NCBI RefSeq assembly: GCF_901000735.1
Contig: NC_081545.1
Span: forward strand, 10,277,973 to 10,341,972
Length of the DNA: 64,000 nt
Origin: Corylus avellana
Lineage: Eukaryota; Streptophyta; Magnoliopsida; Fagales; Betulaceae
Direction: 5' to 3'
Made by a program: the position numbers and the translations under genes
The notes under the pieces: model-generated
Database searches by the model: none
Told to the model about the DNA's origin: nothing
Seen by the model: the letters and a program-made list of their open reading frames with translations, nothing else
Shown here: positions 36,505 to 48,750 of the stretch, one piece after another
Layout of the letters: each line of letters starts with the position of its first letter
How positions within the stretch are numbered: the first letter of the stretch is position 1

Positions 36505-36578
36505 TCTAACGACGATGGTCTAGCAAACTTTGATAGTAGTCTAACAATGATCCGGTGATTGTTTGACATGGTTTATGT

Positions 36579-36678
36579 NNNNNNNNNNNNNNNNNNNNNN
36601 NNNNNNNNNNNNNNNNNNNNNNNNNNNNNNNNNNNNNNNNNNNNNNNNNNNNNNNNNNNNNNNNNNNNNNNNNNNNNN
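36579..36678. other. Assembly gap (100 N) between A- and B-units
   Basis: The left edge matches 43837 and the right edge matches 57949. In the intact arrangement these points are separated by a whole WSD gene. Confidence 0.95.
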
Positions 36679-37104
36679 CAAAGGAAAAATATTTTAAAAA
36701 AAAACTCCATCAATGGATCAGGTATTATAAGGAATATAATAAAAAATTCAGAAGCTAATAACAATCCCCAACTTTTGATGGCCTACAAGCCACCCCTAGC
36801 CAATGAGGCGGTCACCCCCGAGCATCTCAAATGTGGCCAACGAGCCACTCAAAGGTGGTTTACTATTTTAGTTTTTTATTTTATCAATTCTTTATTTAGT
36901 TTTTAAAAGCATAAAAGTATTATAGAAATCTAATAAAAATGTGGCATTTTTTATACGCTTTGGTACGTAGTTTGATACATTACTTTAGCACACTTTAAAC
37001 TTCATGGGGCTATTTCAAAAACAACGGTTAGTTCATGCGGCTTTTTAAGATTTTTCCTTTTAAAACAACTATACGCTTTCATAAATTAAAAATGAATATA
37101 TATT

Positions 37105-37517
37105 TTAGTCCCTTGAATTACTACTACATTTTCATTTATATAAACTTTAAAAAGTGGTATCGGGGCCCCTTGAATTACCACCGTATGTTGAATTATACAT
37201 TTTTACATTTTTTTTACCCAAAAACCCTTGAAGTTATTAAAAAAAAAAAAAAAAAAATTAACGGAGCTAATATGAAAAAGGTCACCCTTTTTTGATCTTT
37301 TAATTTTTCTCCCTTTTTGTTTAATTTTTTAATAATTTTAGTTTTTTTAAATGCTAATTTTTTAATAACTTCAAGGGCATTTTGAGAAAAAATGAAAAAA
37401 ATGTTTAATTTGACACGTGGTGATAGTTGAGGGGGGGCTCAATATCATTTTTTAAAGTTTGAAAGCATAAACAAAAATGTGGTCATAATTTAAGAGTTTA
37501 AAATATATTTTTCCCTT
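37105..37517. mobile_element. Foldback MITE, B-unit copy
   Basis: Same element as at 29850. It includes a long A-run near 37240. Confidence 0.7.
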
Positions 37518-37839
37518 AAAAAAAGGTTAAAACAATATTTGTACCACATGATAATATCCCACCTTAGATTATAAAATTGCGACATTTTCACTACATTGAC
37601 CAATATAAATTTGTAAGGTCTCCTTAAATTTTGATATTAAAAAATAATGGTAAATATTATATTTTTATTCGACAATATTGATGTAATACTGTCAACTAAC
37701 AATAGGCTTAATAATTTTTAATAACTTTATATATATATATATATATATATATCTCAATGTTGTTCTACGCAATAGCAAGAAAATTCAAAATGGAAAAATG
37801 GCACCATAAAACTGAATAGGAAATAATTTTTCTCAGATT

Positions 37840-38000
37840 CAAAAACACCAATAATAGATACACATAGTTCACAGCTGTTGAAGTAGTGTCAATAGGGACT
37901 CACTGGCTCTAATCCTTCCCTGAAGTTCTCCATGATGGTTTGTGTTTTTAATGCTTCAATTACCAAAAAGGCAAACTTCTAAGTTGTGGGAGTCCAGGAT
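37840..38000 (-). pseudogene. WSD exon-1 stub with 5' UTR, B-unit
   Basis: Same stub as in the A-unit, with ATG at 37933 and the same break point. The MITE insertion in its 5' UTR begins at 38001. Slightly more diverged from intact exon 1 than the A-unit copy. Confidence 0.8.
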
Positions 38001-38688
38001 GGATTGAGATCCTTAGCAATAGTGGAAAAATTGCCCACCAATTTTTTTTTTTGAAATCCTGACAATCCATTTTCATCTAACAGTCACCATTCCGCCACGT
38101 GTTTCACTTAATATAAAATAATAAAATATTAGTATTTTTTTAAAAATAAATATAAAATTAAATAATAAAAAATAAAAAAATAATTATTAAAAATATGAGG
38201 GTGCCGGTAGCCATTTACGTGAGGAAGCCACCCACTTGGGGGGCCATGGGGATGGCTGGGGCGCTAACCCGGGACCTTGGGGGGTGGTTGAACCTACGGG
38301 GTGGGTTGGGGGGTGGCACCCAGCTCCTGTAACCCCGAGAAAGAGAAGCTCATCTAGCCCGAACCTTAAGGGGTGGCCGAACCACTACATTTGATTCCGA
38401 GGTGGCCCATGATTGGTGGCTCATGGCCCCAGGGGGTGGTTCGGCCACCCCAACCAATTTATGGGTTTGGCCCTAGGGGGTGGCTCGGGCCATGGGGTGG
38501 CTTTTTAATAACTATTTTTATTTTTTATTATTTGATTTTATATTTACCTTTTAAGAAATAATAATATTTTATTATTTTATCTTGAGTGGGACACGTGGCA
38601 AAATGGTGGCTGTTGGATGAAAATGGATGTCAGGATTTCAAAAAAAATTGGTGGGCAATTTTCCCACTATTGCCGGGGATCTCAATCC
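38001..38688. mobile_element. MULE-type MITE in the WSD 5' UTR stub, B-unit
   Basis: Same insertion as at 30770, flanked by GTCCAGGAT / GTCCAGGTT. The GC-rich centre (about 38190-38500) differs strongly from the otherwise identical C-unit copy. Confidence 0.85.
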
Positions 38689-38772
38689 GTCCAGGTTAGG
38701 AGATCCTTACACATTTAAAGCAATGAATTTGCACCTACCCACAATAAATGCAGACTCAATTTGATATAGCCG

Positions 38773-38960
38773 TCTTAAAAGAGAAATACCACGGTTTCTT
38801 CTGGTTTTTTCATGTATTTTCTTGATTCTACGTGAATATTATTTTCTAAAATAAAATGAGGGATCAATGTGAGTATTTTTTTTTTTTTTTTCTATTTTTT
38901 TAGAAAACAACATCCACATAGAATAAAGAGAATACATAGAGAAACTGTAGCATTCCTCTA
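38773..38960. mobile_element. Small foldback MITE, B-unit
   Basis: Same element as at 31400. Confidence 0.6.
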
Positions 38961-41900
38961 TATGAAATGGTGTCCCACCTCATTAAATGCCAATGTGATA
39001 AAGGTTCTTGCTTCAAAGAAAATAAATAAGTGTGATAAACATTGTGAATACCATATCAAGTAAGGTCTCACCATTGTGATTCGACCATCTACAAGTCACG
39101 TGCTTCAATACCATATATCAAGTGGGTCTAACCATTAATGTCAACTTGCCTAACCAAATTTTCATATAGTTTTATGTTGTAAATACCATATGGAATAGAT
39201 TTTCCCTTCAATTATTTGATGTATTGCGCCAACCAAGTTGTTTATGATTTTATGGTACAAAAATGTATTCCCACAAAAAATTAGATTAAAAAACTAATAA
39301 CATAACCTCCTACTTCGATTTCTTGGTAGTTTAAAATAATTATACATTTTCACGCATTTAAAAATTTAAAACGACATTTAAAAAATCTTTACATTCGGGT
39401 AGCCATAATGCTTAATGATTTGACTAATTGCTACCATTTAGCAGTGTAACTCAACAATACATAAGTTAAATTAATGAACAAAATAGTATAATCTTTTTTC
39501 TTTGGGAATAGTAAAAATAGATTTTAAAAAATAAATATTTTAAATAGAATAGTTAAAGTGAATACCTAAAATATTAAGCCGATTGTAGGTAATTTTAAAA
39601 GGTAAATAGTTAAAATTAATTTTTTTTTTTTTAAAAAAAAAAAAATTGTATTCTTCAACTATATTATAAATTAAATATTTGCTTAGTGGAATATGAATGC
39701 ACTAAATAGTAAATACGAGTTGCTTCTATGGGGTTGTAGCACAAATCCATCATTTTGTGCAATTAAATGAGAGATGGAGACATCTGCTTAGTACAACTTA
39801 AGAAAAAATAATAATTAACACACCATATCACATCCATAAATGTGATGTGAGATTTTTTAATTTTTAGTAAAATTTGATGTAATCTGGTATGCTTATCTTC
39901 TTTTCTTAAATTGTACAAAGTTGAAGTGTCAATTTCTCATTGAATAGCAAAAAAAAAAAAAATGAATTTATACCACAACAACATAGAAGGTAATCTCGTA
40001 GTTAAATATCATATCAAATCATGCCTCACCTTGTCAAGTATCAAGCACGCCGTTTATGATTTGACAGTTTGCAAGACAATTGGATGAACGTTGTTAAATA
40101 TCATATCAAGTAGTGTCTCACCTTGAATAAAAGCAATAAATAAATAAAAAAGGGTAGTGTCTCATCTTATTAAGTGTCAAATGCCCTTTAAATGATTTCA
40201 TATTTGTTGACCAAAAGTTAGATGCTCTCAGAACCCATTCATGAAAAATGAGTTTAAGCTCACTTGTGAGGGAAAATATTAAAATATAAATTAAATAATT
40301 AAATTTATATTTTTCTATGCTTAAGCTTTTAAAAAAATGATAATTTAAAACAAAAGAAGTCATCTGATTAGACAATCCAAGACGTGTTCAAATAGCCAAA
40401 CTCCATTATGACTCTATTTCAATTGGCCACCCAATCACTTGAAATTCAAACCATGAATTATAAGGCACGTTACACAATCATATTTTTTAAAAAAATTTAA
40501 TAAATTAACCATTAGATTTGTGAACTCATGTGAACTCCACACAAATTCAGTGACAAATTTCTCATTCTCATAAATTAAAGAGAACTCCGGCCCCACGAAC
40601 CGTCAACACTGTATGTTTTACTTTCAATTATTTGATGTGATTTACCTAGCACGCTGCTTTTTATGATTTGATGGCACGAAAATGTATTTCCACAAAATAT
40701 AGTTCAAAAGTTAATAACAACCCCCCCAACTTCGAAGCCAAGAGTAGTTTAAAACAATTTTACATTTTCATACATTTCAAAAAAGTTAAAACAATATTTG
40801 TACCACACATGACAATATCCCACCTTAGATTATCAAAATGCTACATTTTCACAACATTGACCAACATAAATTTGTAAGGTCTCCTTAAATTTTGATATTA
40901 AAAACTAATGGTAGATACATATTATATTTTTATCTGATAATATAGATATGACATTGTCAACTAACAATTGACTTAATCATTGTTAAATAAAAAATTAAAA
41001 GATCTCATTTTTTTTTCTACGTAATACCAAGAAATTCAAAATGGGAGCAATCACACTCTAAAGCTAAATAGGAGAGAATGATTCTTAGCCCAGACTCACA
41101 TTAGCCAAGGAACGGGACATGAATGAATTCTTAAGCACCATGAGATCATATTTTAGTCTGCAATTGCCTAGGAGGTACCTTTGTGAGTTCCGTTCAAGAT
41201 CCATTTTCTCCTATTCAACTCTATAGTGTCCTTTCTTCCATTTCCAATACTCTTAGAATTGCCTAAAATAATAATAATAATAATAATAATAATAGTTAGT
41301 TAAGAGTGGCACATCACCAATTTTTAAATAAAATATAATATCTAACATTACTCTAAAACTAAATTAATTAAGAAAAAATATAAATTAATCTCTATTGTTT
41401 ACCTTATTTACGTACAATTAGCTGCATATGGTATCAAAATTAACTTAAAAGTCCCTCAAATTTGACAAAAAAATAATTTACTCCTCACACTCAAATTCTG
41501 CCTATTAAATTAACAAATTTTGATTGTATGACATGTAAGAACCAATAAAAAATGCGACTTTTCACATGAAGATTTAACAGCTCCGAACATGTGCCGACCA
41601 AAATACCGACCAAAATACCCACGTGAACAAACCCATTCCAATAAAAACTAAGCAAGTGCTAGAATACAAAGATAGAAGCCAAAATCTTTTCGACGAAAAC
41701 TAGTCAGCAGCCAGTCAAGTTGTCTCATTTCCAAGGTTACGTAAGTTTATATTTCAACGTGAAGTGACATTGGGCCCCCAATTTCTAGTTTGGCATATGC
41801 TATTAATGGTAGCCGAGGAACGAAGGGACACCATATCTCCTGACGGATTGAGATGTCCCACATTATTTTCAAATAGGACTTATCTATTTCGATAAGTACT

Positions 41901-42758
41901 TGGACCTCCTCAAATTTATTTGTAAAGATGTGTGCTATATACATTCTTACGCAATAATTTAGGCAATGAATTGTTGAAAATCATAATTCCTGAAGTGGAG
42001 TGTCTCATTTGAAGGCTACACATGTGGATGTATATGTCACCATGCACTTTTCTAGAGTCTCAAATTTCTAATGTGTGTGCCATTTGCTATTACTAGCAGA
42101 CAAGAACCAGCAGCTTATTTGTATGTTAAAATATTGATTAAATGATTAAATTTATTTACATTAGTTTAAATTTTTGTGATAAGTTGTGATTTAACACTCC
42201 TTTACACTAAACGTGTATATAAATATAGGTGGGGTATGTCAAACATAAATTTTGATTTCTTTTTGTAAGTGTTTAATTAAATATCTGAGAATAGTAATCG
42301 TTTCATAAGGACATCATTATCTTCATTAATTGTTATTCATTAGTTAACTGTTTTATTTTGTATTTTTATCTTTTAATAGTACTATTATCTTAAGGGTGTT
42401 CAATTAAAAAAGATGGTAAGCAAAAATTAATTTCAAACCTTGTATTTGTAAAATGTCTAAGTTATCTCAAAATCTTTAAAGTCTAAATTTCCTTAAAAGT
42501 TAAAACCTAACCAATCTACTACATTAGGTGTTGACAAATTATTCACCCAACACTTTGGTTGGAGCCTGGAGGTTGGAGGTTGTTAGGCCTATTATTGGCC
42601 TTTATATGCTTCTGTATGGCGGCGGGTTCATGCATCCAACTACAGTGCCTTTTCTTGCAAACACATAGCTAAGAAAATACCAAAGAAAAAGAAGAGGGAT
42701 GACTTTTCCTCACGTTTTTTTTTTTTTTTTTTTCCCACTATAATTTGTATCTTTTGAT

Positions 42759-42793
<35 letters not shown>

Positions 42794-42912
42794 TTGACAT
42801 AAAATATTTTTCATCAAAATATATTTTCTACCAAATTTTTTAAAACAATATTTTTCAGCGCCCAATTAGTACTTAAAATGATCGGCATAAAAAAATAGTC
42901 AACGATATCTAA

Positions 42913-43763
42913 TGTAACGCCCCCAAATTTGGTTTTAACTAGTTTGGTAGCGTAATTGACAACTACCCCAATATAACTAACTAGTAGCTGACTGAGGAAT
43001 CGCTCCTCTAAGCATAATCAGAGTGAATGCATAGAAATGTGAAATAAATCTGAGAAATCTAATAACCATAAAGGAAGCATACATTATCTCTGAAATATAT
43101 ACATGGAGTAACTAATAGAGTTTAAAGGCGAGTTTGAAGCTCTTTAAAAACATTCTTGCTCTTTTTAAGGAAATAAGTACAAAAACTTGTCAAGGCATCT
43201 TTAAAACTTGTAATAGACACCAAATAGGAAGCATAATATAAATGCTAAATGTTTGGGCAAGGGGCTACCTTAGAAGATGGCAAAACACACCAAGATCCCT
43301 TATAAATCACTCCTCACACAAGACATAGGGTTTTTCTGGTGTTTGGAGAGATTGAGGGACGAAGATGAGAGTTTATATAGGGGCTTAGGGCTTGCCTTCT
43401 TCTCAAAAGTGGATAATGGGTTAAAATTACTTTTTTCACAATGCCAACGAACGTTTGGGTACTATTTACATAGTGGATCAAAGGATTAAAGCATATGTTT
43501 GGGTATTACCTAATGGCCCAAAGACTGGTCAACAAACGCTCACATTAAGGTTAAGGGCAAATGCTTGGATGGTCCCCAGGCCAACGTTTGAGTAGAGAGT
43601 TGGGTTTATTTATTTATTTTTGTTGGAAAATCTCAAGGGATTTGGGACCATTTACAAGGGGTTTAGGTTCTTAGGTTATAACACCTTTGAAGAATATGTT
43701 TTATGAAAGTGCTTTGAGAAATTTATTAACCTTTAAAAGTTGCTGGTTTTAGGGGATATTACA
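42913..43763. mobile_element. Solo LTR, B-unit (851 bp)
   Basis: Same element, same ends and same TCTAA duplication as at 35654, so the insertion predates the unit duplication. Confidence 0.85.
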
Positions 43764-45029
43764 TCTAACGACGATGGTCTAGCAAACTTTGATAGTAGTC
43801 TAACAATGATCCGGTGATTGTTTGACATGGTTTATGTGTGTTTAAACGGCACTAATATTTGCACTCACTCATGAATCGGAACAATAGCTTATACTAAACC
43901 TAAAGCTGTTTCATTCCAAGGGTTCATAAATCTATATTTGAGCATGAAGTGACCGTGGTGTTGGGATTATGCCTTGAATCCCAATTATTTTATATGTGTG
44001 TTGACATTCAAATGTTTGTAATGAATATATATGTTATATTCACTAATTAAAATGATTTGAGCGTATAACATATAAAATGTATTTTACATACTTATTACCA
44101 AGTTCATCACATTTGTTATACATGTGAAAGGCCTAGGATTATATTGAATATGGCTATGGGTGTGAGTAACATAATTATCACACAAGGTCATAGTCCACAA
44201 TCCTTGTTTACTTAAATGTATACAGTTCGCAATCAGTAAATGGAACTAGAAATTCCATTTTGAGTAAGACCGTTACACATCGAATCTTGATGATTTACCT
44301 TGATCAAGTGAAGCGGTGACATCAGGATTGATGTGTAGTGTGCTGAGATCCTAAGGTACTAAATGGATCGAGGAGTTATCTTTTTAGAAAGATATTATAT
44401 ATTAAGGAAAGACAATAAAACTCCCTAAAAACTATTTAGACTTTGATTCTAAATCCTGAGAAGTTTGTGAACTCAGATGTAAAGTGTTGATTACTTACAT
44501 CTATCTAAGCATGAGACCTATCATTGGTCAACAGTGCTCAATACTTTGGGTAATCACATCTAACATTATGGGAACACCAACTTCAAGAGGGAATCAAAAT
44601 CATTTATTGGTAAACAAAGAGACAATCAAAATATATGGGAACACCGGGGCATTTTGGTTTTCATGCCAAAATATATACATGTGTTTTTCACATGTATGAG
44701 AATAACCTAAAATAAGTGACTCAGAGATAAAGAGCTAGAGAATTAAATGACAATATCCTTAGCCTGGATTCTATTACAAAATATTTCATGCAGGAATCAT
44801 AAGTCAAAGTCAAAGGGATTAATTGTTTAATAAAAAATATTTATTGGAGTTCACTCACAATCATTTAGTGGAATTAATTGTGATTAAATTATTGTTGTGT
44901 AACTATTAGGTTTTAGGTTGGCCTAATTCAATGACTTTTCTTGTAATATCCTTGTTGTTGTTGTCCTTCTTTGTGTGTTTAAAAATTTGAGAAATAGATT
45001 TTAGGCTCTTAGAGGCTGATTGAAGAAGT

Positions 45030-45410
45030 CACGGTTTTCTCGTCAGAACAAGATATGTAATGGGGAGTTACTGGTTTTCCGTCAGAAGTGCCGTCAGGAC
45101 AAGACTTGTAACAAGGAGTTACTGTTTTCTCTTCAAGAGCTGCGTCAAGACGGAACATGTAACATGGAGTTAGTGTTTTCTTGTCAGAAGTGGGGTCAGA
45201 ATGAGGATGTGATGGGAGTGAAGCTGAAGCTACTGTTTTCTCGTCATGAACCTCCTTAGAACGATACATGTAATGAGGCTATAGCTGATGCTACTGTTTT
45301 CTCGTCATGAATCTCATCAGAACGAGACATGTAACGGGACCAATGTTGAGGCTACTATTTTCTCATTAGAGGCTGCGTTAAGATGAGACAAGTGACGGAG
45401 ATGAGACATT
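45030..45410. repeat. Minisatellite of about 51-61 bp units inside the nested LTR
   Basis: Seven diverged tandem units, each with CTGTTTTCTCGTCA-type sequence followed by AGAACGAGACATGTAACGGG-type sequence. It lies in the nested LTR upstream of the gag. Confidence 0.8.
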
Positions 45411-46181
45411 TGTTCTTCACGTGACAACGAGACTGCATTCTCGTTAGGACGTGGGTTGTTTCAGATCTACGAATCTGGCCTTCACGCCATAAAGAGAAAG
45501 TGTTCCGTAAAGAAGTGACGATGAAAATGTCTTCATATTTAAGGATTTTGCTGCTCTGTTTTCTACAGACTTTTTGGGCAATATTTTTCTCTGGTTTTTT
45601 GTTGATAGAAGTCTCAATTTTTCTCTACGGGTGCTGAGTCTCGGGAGATTGATTCAAGAGATAACGTGATATAGCCTTGGGCGGTCCTTTGCTAGTGATT
45701 GTTGGCATGTTGCCTTGATTCATTTTGATGACAAGAAGATTGTAGGTATGGTGAACTTGAAGAAGGAAGTCCACCAAAGAGTCGGCGAGGAAATGCACTA
45801 CGTGAAGCTAGTCATGATGGAGACAAGCTGGGAAGCCTATTGTTCTTACTAAGTCTAGAAGTTCTCAAGGTTGTGACTATCGTCTAGTCTATTACTCTGA
45901 GTCTTCATATAGTGATTTTCCTAGTTTGGCTGCCCCGGAGTGAATTTTACCTTTGAGGTGATCAAAGGGTTTTTCACTTCGTAAACAAATCTTGTGTTGT
46001 GTTTGCGATATTGTTTATATTCCATTGTGTTTGTTTCAATTTGATAATTGTTTAGCTTGTTATTCTGATTATTTGGCAATTAGAGGTAGGGCACGATCCT
46101 AGTAAATCTTTCAATTGGTATCAAAGCGGGTTCGCTCGGTTTAGACTCACCTCTTGACTGTGTTCGTTGACCTCTTTGTTA

Positions 46182-47660
46182 TGGAACCAAATACTTCTTT
46201 TACCAATGCTCCTCCCATTTTCAATGGCAATGATTATGATCATCGAAAGGTTCATATGAAAGCCTAATTGAAAGGGCTTAATGACAATATATGGCTCACA
46301 CTTGAAAAGGATTTGATAAACTAGATGGTGATTTTGACAAATGGAGTAAGGAAGATACGATGAAGAGCAACTAAAATAATCGGGGATTAAGTTGCATTTT
46401 CAACTGCATATCGTCAGGTGAGTTTCAACAGATTACTTTTTGTGAGACCTCAAAAGAGGCATGGGATATTCCAGAGAAGACCCATGAAGGATCATAAGGA
46501 GTGAGGAAGGCCAAACTTCAAATTTTGACATCTCGATTTGAGACTGTGAGCATAAAGGAAGATGAAACATTCGGTGAATTCTGCACAAATTTGAGTGAAA
46601 TTGTGAACTCCATGTGGGGACTTGGTGAGAAAATTTCTGAAGTTAAAGTGATTGAAAAAAAATTCTTCGGTCACTACCTTCTCATTTTGATCCTAAAATA
46701 ACTATTGTTGAGGAAAGCAAAGATGTGGAATTATTGGATGTTGATGAATTGGTGGGTTCTCTCTTAGCTTATGAGAGCATGAGATTATCTCCTAAAGCTA
46801 AGAGAATATCATTAAAAACCACCAAGAAGGAAAATGAAGTGGCTAATGAAGAATCAAATGATGATGAGTCATCTAACTCGAAGCCAATAGCTATGCTAAC
46901 TAGAAATTTTCAGAAATACCTAAAGAATGCTCAAGAAAACGCCATGAATCCATCTTTGAGTGATGAATCAGAGTCACATGACTCAGATGACCAAAAATGG
47001 AAGAAAGTTGTCTACATGGCATTTCCAACAACTATTCAAGGTTCTAGTGATTCTCCATTAGCAGGGATAGATGGTGAGTCTTATGAAGAGAACTCAGATG
47101 AAGGTTCAGTGAAGAGCAGGAGTCATTTTGTATTCCATGACTCTCTTGTCAGAAATTGCACAGATGGTAGGAGGAAGTGTAAGGAGCTCCTGATGCAACT
47201 AGCTGCAGCTGAAGAAGAAAGCATATCTCTTCAAAATCTGTTGGAATCGGCCTACAAGACTGAAAATCTCTAAAGGTAGAAAAAATTCCTTGTTGACTAA
47301 ATTGTTTGATGCTAACAAAACTTGTGCAAGTTTGAAGGATGAAAATCAGTATTTGGTGAGCAAAATCGATGGGATTAGGAGCTTGGAAGATGCCCAGAAA
47401 GAGAACCCTCACAATGAATCCCCTTCAACAGAGTTGAATGCCATTCTGAGCATGCAAAAGTCCTTCGGATATAAACATAGAATTGGATATGATCAAAATG
47501 CCTCTACTTCAAGAAGTGTGGTAGCTTCCAAAAATTTGATAAATTTTGTTCTTGCTTCACATGTTGGGATAAGTCGACTTGAGAAAAATGACAAGGGTAA
47601 GGGTAGAAATACCAACATGTTTCCAAATTTTTTGGAAATGAGAGGGTTCTATGAATAACG
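46182..47660 (+). pseudogene. Copia-type gag pseudogene (UBN2-like)
   Basis: It opens with MEPNTSFTNAPPIFNGNDYD, a typical Copia gag start. Several stops and frameshifts follow before 46500. Open stretches are 46501-46701 (FETVSIKEDETFGEFCTNLS segment, UBN2-like), 46725-47273 (LLDVDELVGSLLAYE, then acidic/serine-rich) and 47290-47658 (coiled-coil-like). The frame shifts between them. A degraded zinc knuckle (YYSCCKRGHIRV) is readable near 47711. No functional product is expected. Confidence 0.85.
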
Positions 47661-48199
47661 CTCTCATGCTCCTATGAGGGAAACTCCCTTCCAAAGGAAA
47701 GTTCCCATCTATTATTCTTGTTGCAAAAGAGGTCATATTAGGGTCCTATCTAGGATGGGTTGGGGTTACATGGATAGTTCTCTTTACTTATTTTGATATT
47801 ATGTGTTCTAGCCCATATATTGTGAGTTGCATTGATTGCATCTCTGAGTTTGTTCTGTTGTCACTTGTCGGTTCTCTTTGAAGAAATCTCTAATGATGTG
47901 TTCCTTGTGTTAAGACAGCATTCCTTCTCTTTGTTTATCATTGTGTTGTTTTTCTTTTTGAGAAATAGCAAGATGGTTCTTTTGACTAATGGATTCTCTG
48001 TGAACATTGTTGGTTTGATTTCTTTCATGTGAAATGATTCCTTAGTAAGTCTTTTGGTTGTCAATCTGTCAAAGGCATTTCTTTTATACCACAAGTTTCA
48101 AAACGACGATATTCATTTTTTCTAAGTGTCTCATGTCTACTCAGTTTGAAACTCTGTTTTTGATCTTTTACAAATTGGACCCATATGTCTAATTTCTCA

Positions 48200-48750
48200 A
48201 AATGTTCATGGCATCATCTCCATCAATGACAAGCAAATTGATCAAAGATCATGTGTGTAGGCCACGCTTTGGAGCATGGTGGCAGTTGCGAGGAGGAGGG
48301 CAGCAACATGTGGTGGAGAGACTGGAGAAGGCAGGGAAGAGTCGCATCGTTGGCTTGGCAAGCCCCGAAAGGAGTAGATCTAGCTTAGAGCAGACCGGTT
48401 CAACCGAATCTAAAAACCCCCAATGCCACTAGAGCAAAGGAAAAATACGACGATCATATGAGGTGGCGAGTGAACAAGGTGGAGGGGGTGGCGTGGCTGC
48501 TGCTGAGGCTAATGATAGGGCCAAAAAAGAAAAAACAAAGAAAAACATAAAGCAAGTGCATAAAAAGCGAAAGAAGGGGGAGGGGGGAGGGAAGAGGGAT
48601 GGGAGAAGGAGGGGTTGAAGGAAGGACAGAAAGCCATCCCTCCTCCCTAAGGTAACTCACTGGAAAGGAAAAGTATAGAGAGGTCAGAGCTTCTCTCTCT
48701 AGGGCTGGCTACAAAAAAACTTGCTCTCCTAAAAATGGATTTTAATTTTT
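48200..48750. other. G-rich leader-like block in the nested LTR region
   Basis: Purine-rich on the plus strand, like 1-950. On the minus strand it reads as a pyrimidine-rich leader with CCCTAGAGAGAGAAGC. No coding supported. It may be a 5' fragment of a LINE or a captured leader. Confidence 0.25.

Larger units (their letters stand above)
29450..36578. repeat. Spacer A-unit (tandem duplicate of the WSD upstream spacer)
   Basis: Homologous, in order, to 36690-43837 and to 57960-64000: foldback MITE, exon-1 stub, MULE MITE, small MITE, duplicated flank pieces, solo LTR. Mostly a few percent different from the B-unit, but two tracts (about 31902-32511 and 35045-36578) look identical to it. No intact gene inside. 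Confidence 0.85.
36679..43953. repeat. Spacer B-unit
   Basis: Begins directly after a 100-N gap, at a point that elsewhere lies about 430 bp upstream of a WSD start codon. Ends at the Copia LTR insertion at 43959. Almost base-identical to the C-unit. Confidence 0.85.
44985..48230 (+). mobile_element. Nested Copia-type element, one LTR plus decayed gag
   Basis: An LTR-like stretch ends TCTTTCA at 46113, directly before the primer site TTGGTATCAAAGCGGG. Broken gag coding follows from 46182. No second LTR, protease or polymerase is visible. Edges are approximate because I find no clear target duplication. Confidence 0.6.

Noticed and set aside
45009..45269. 86-codon open frame with internal repeats
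   Set aside because: It is the translated shadow of the LTR minisatellite on the opposite strand.
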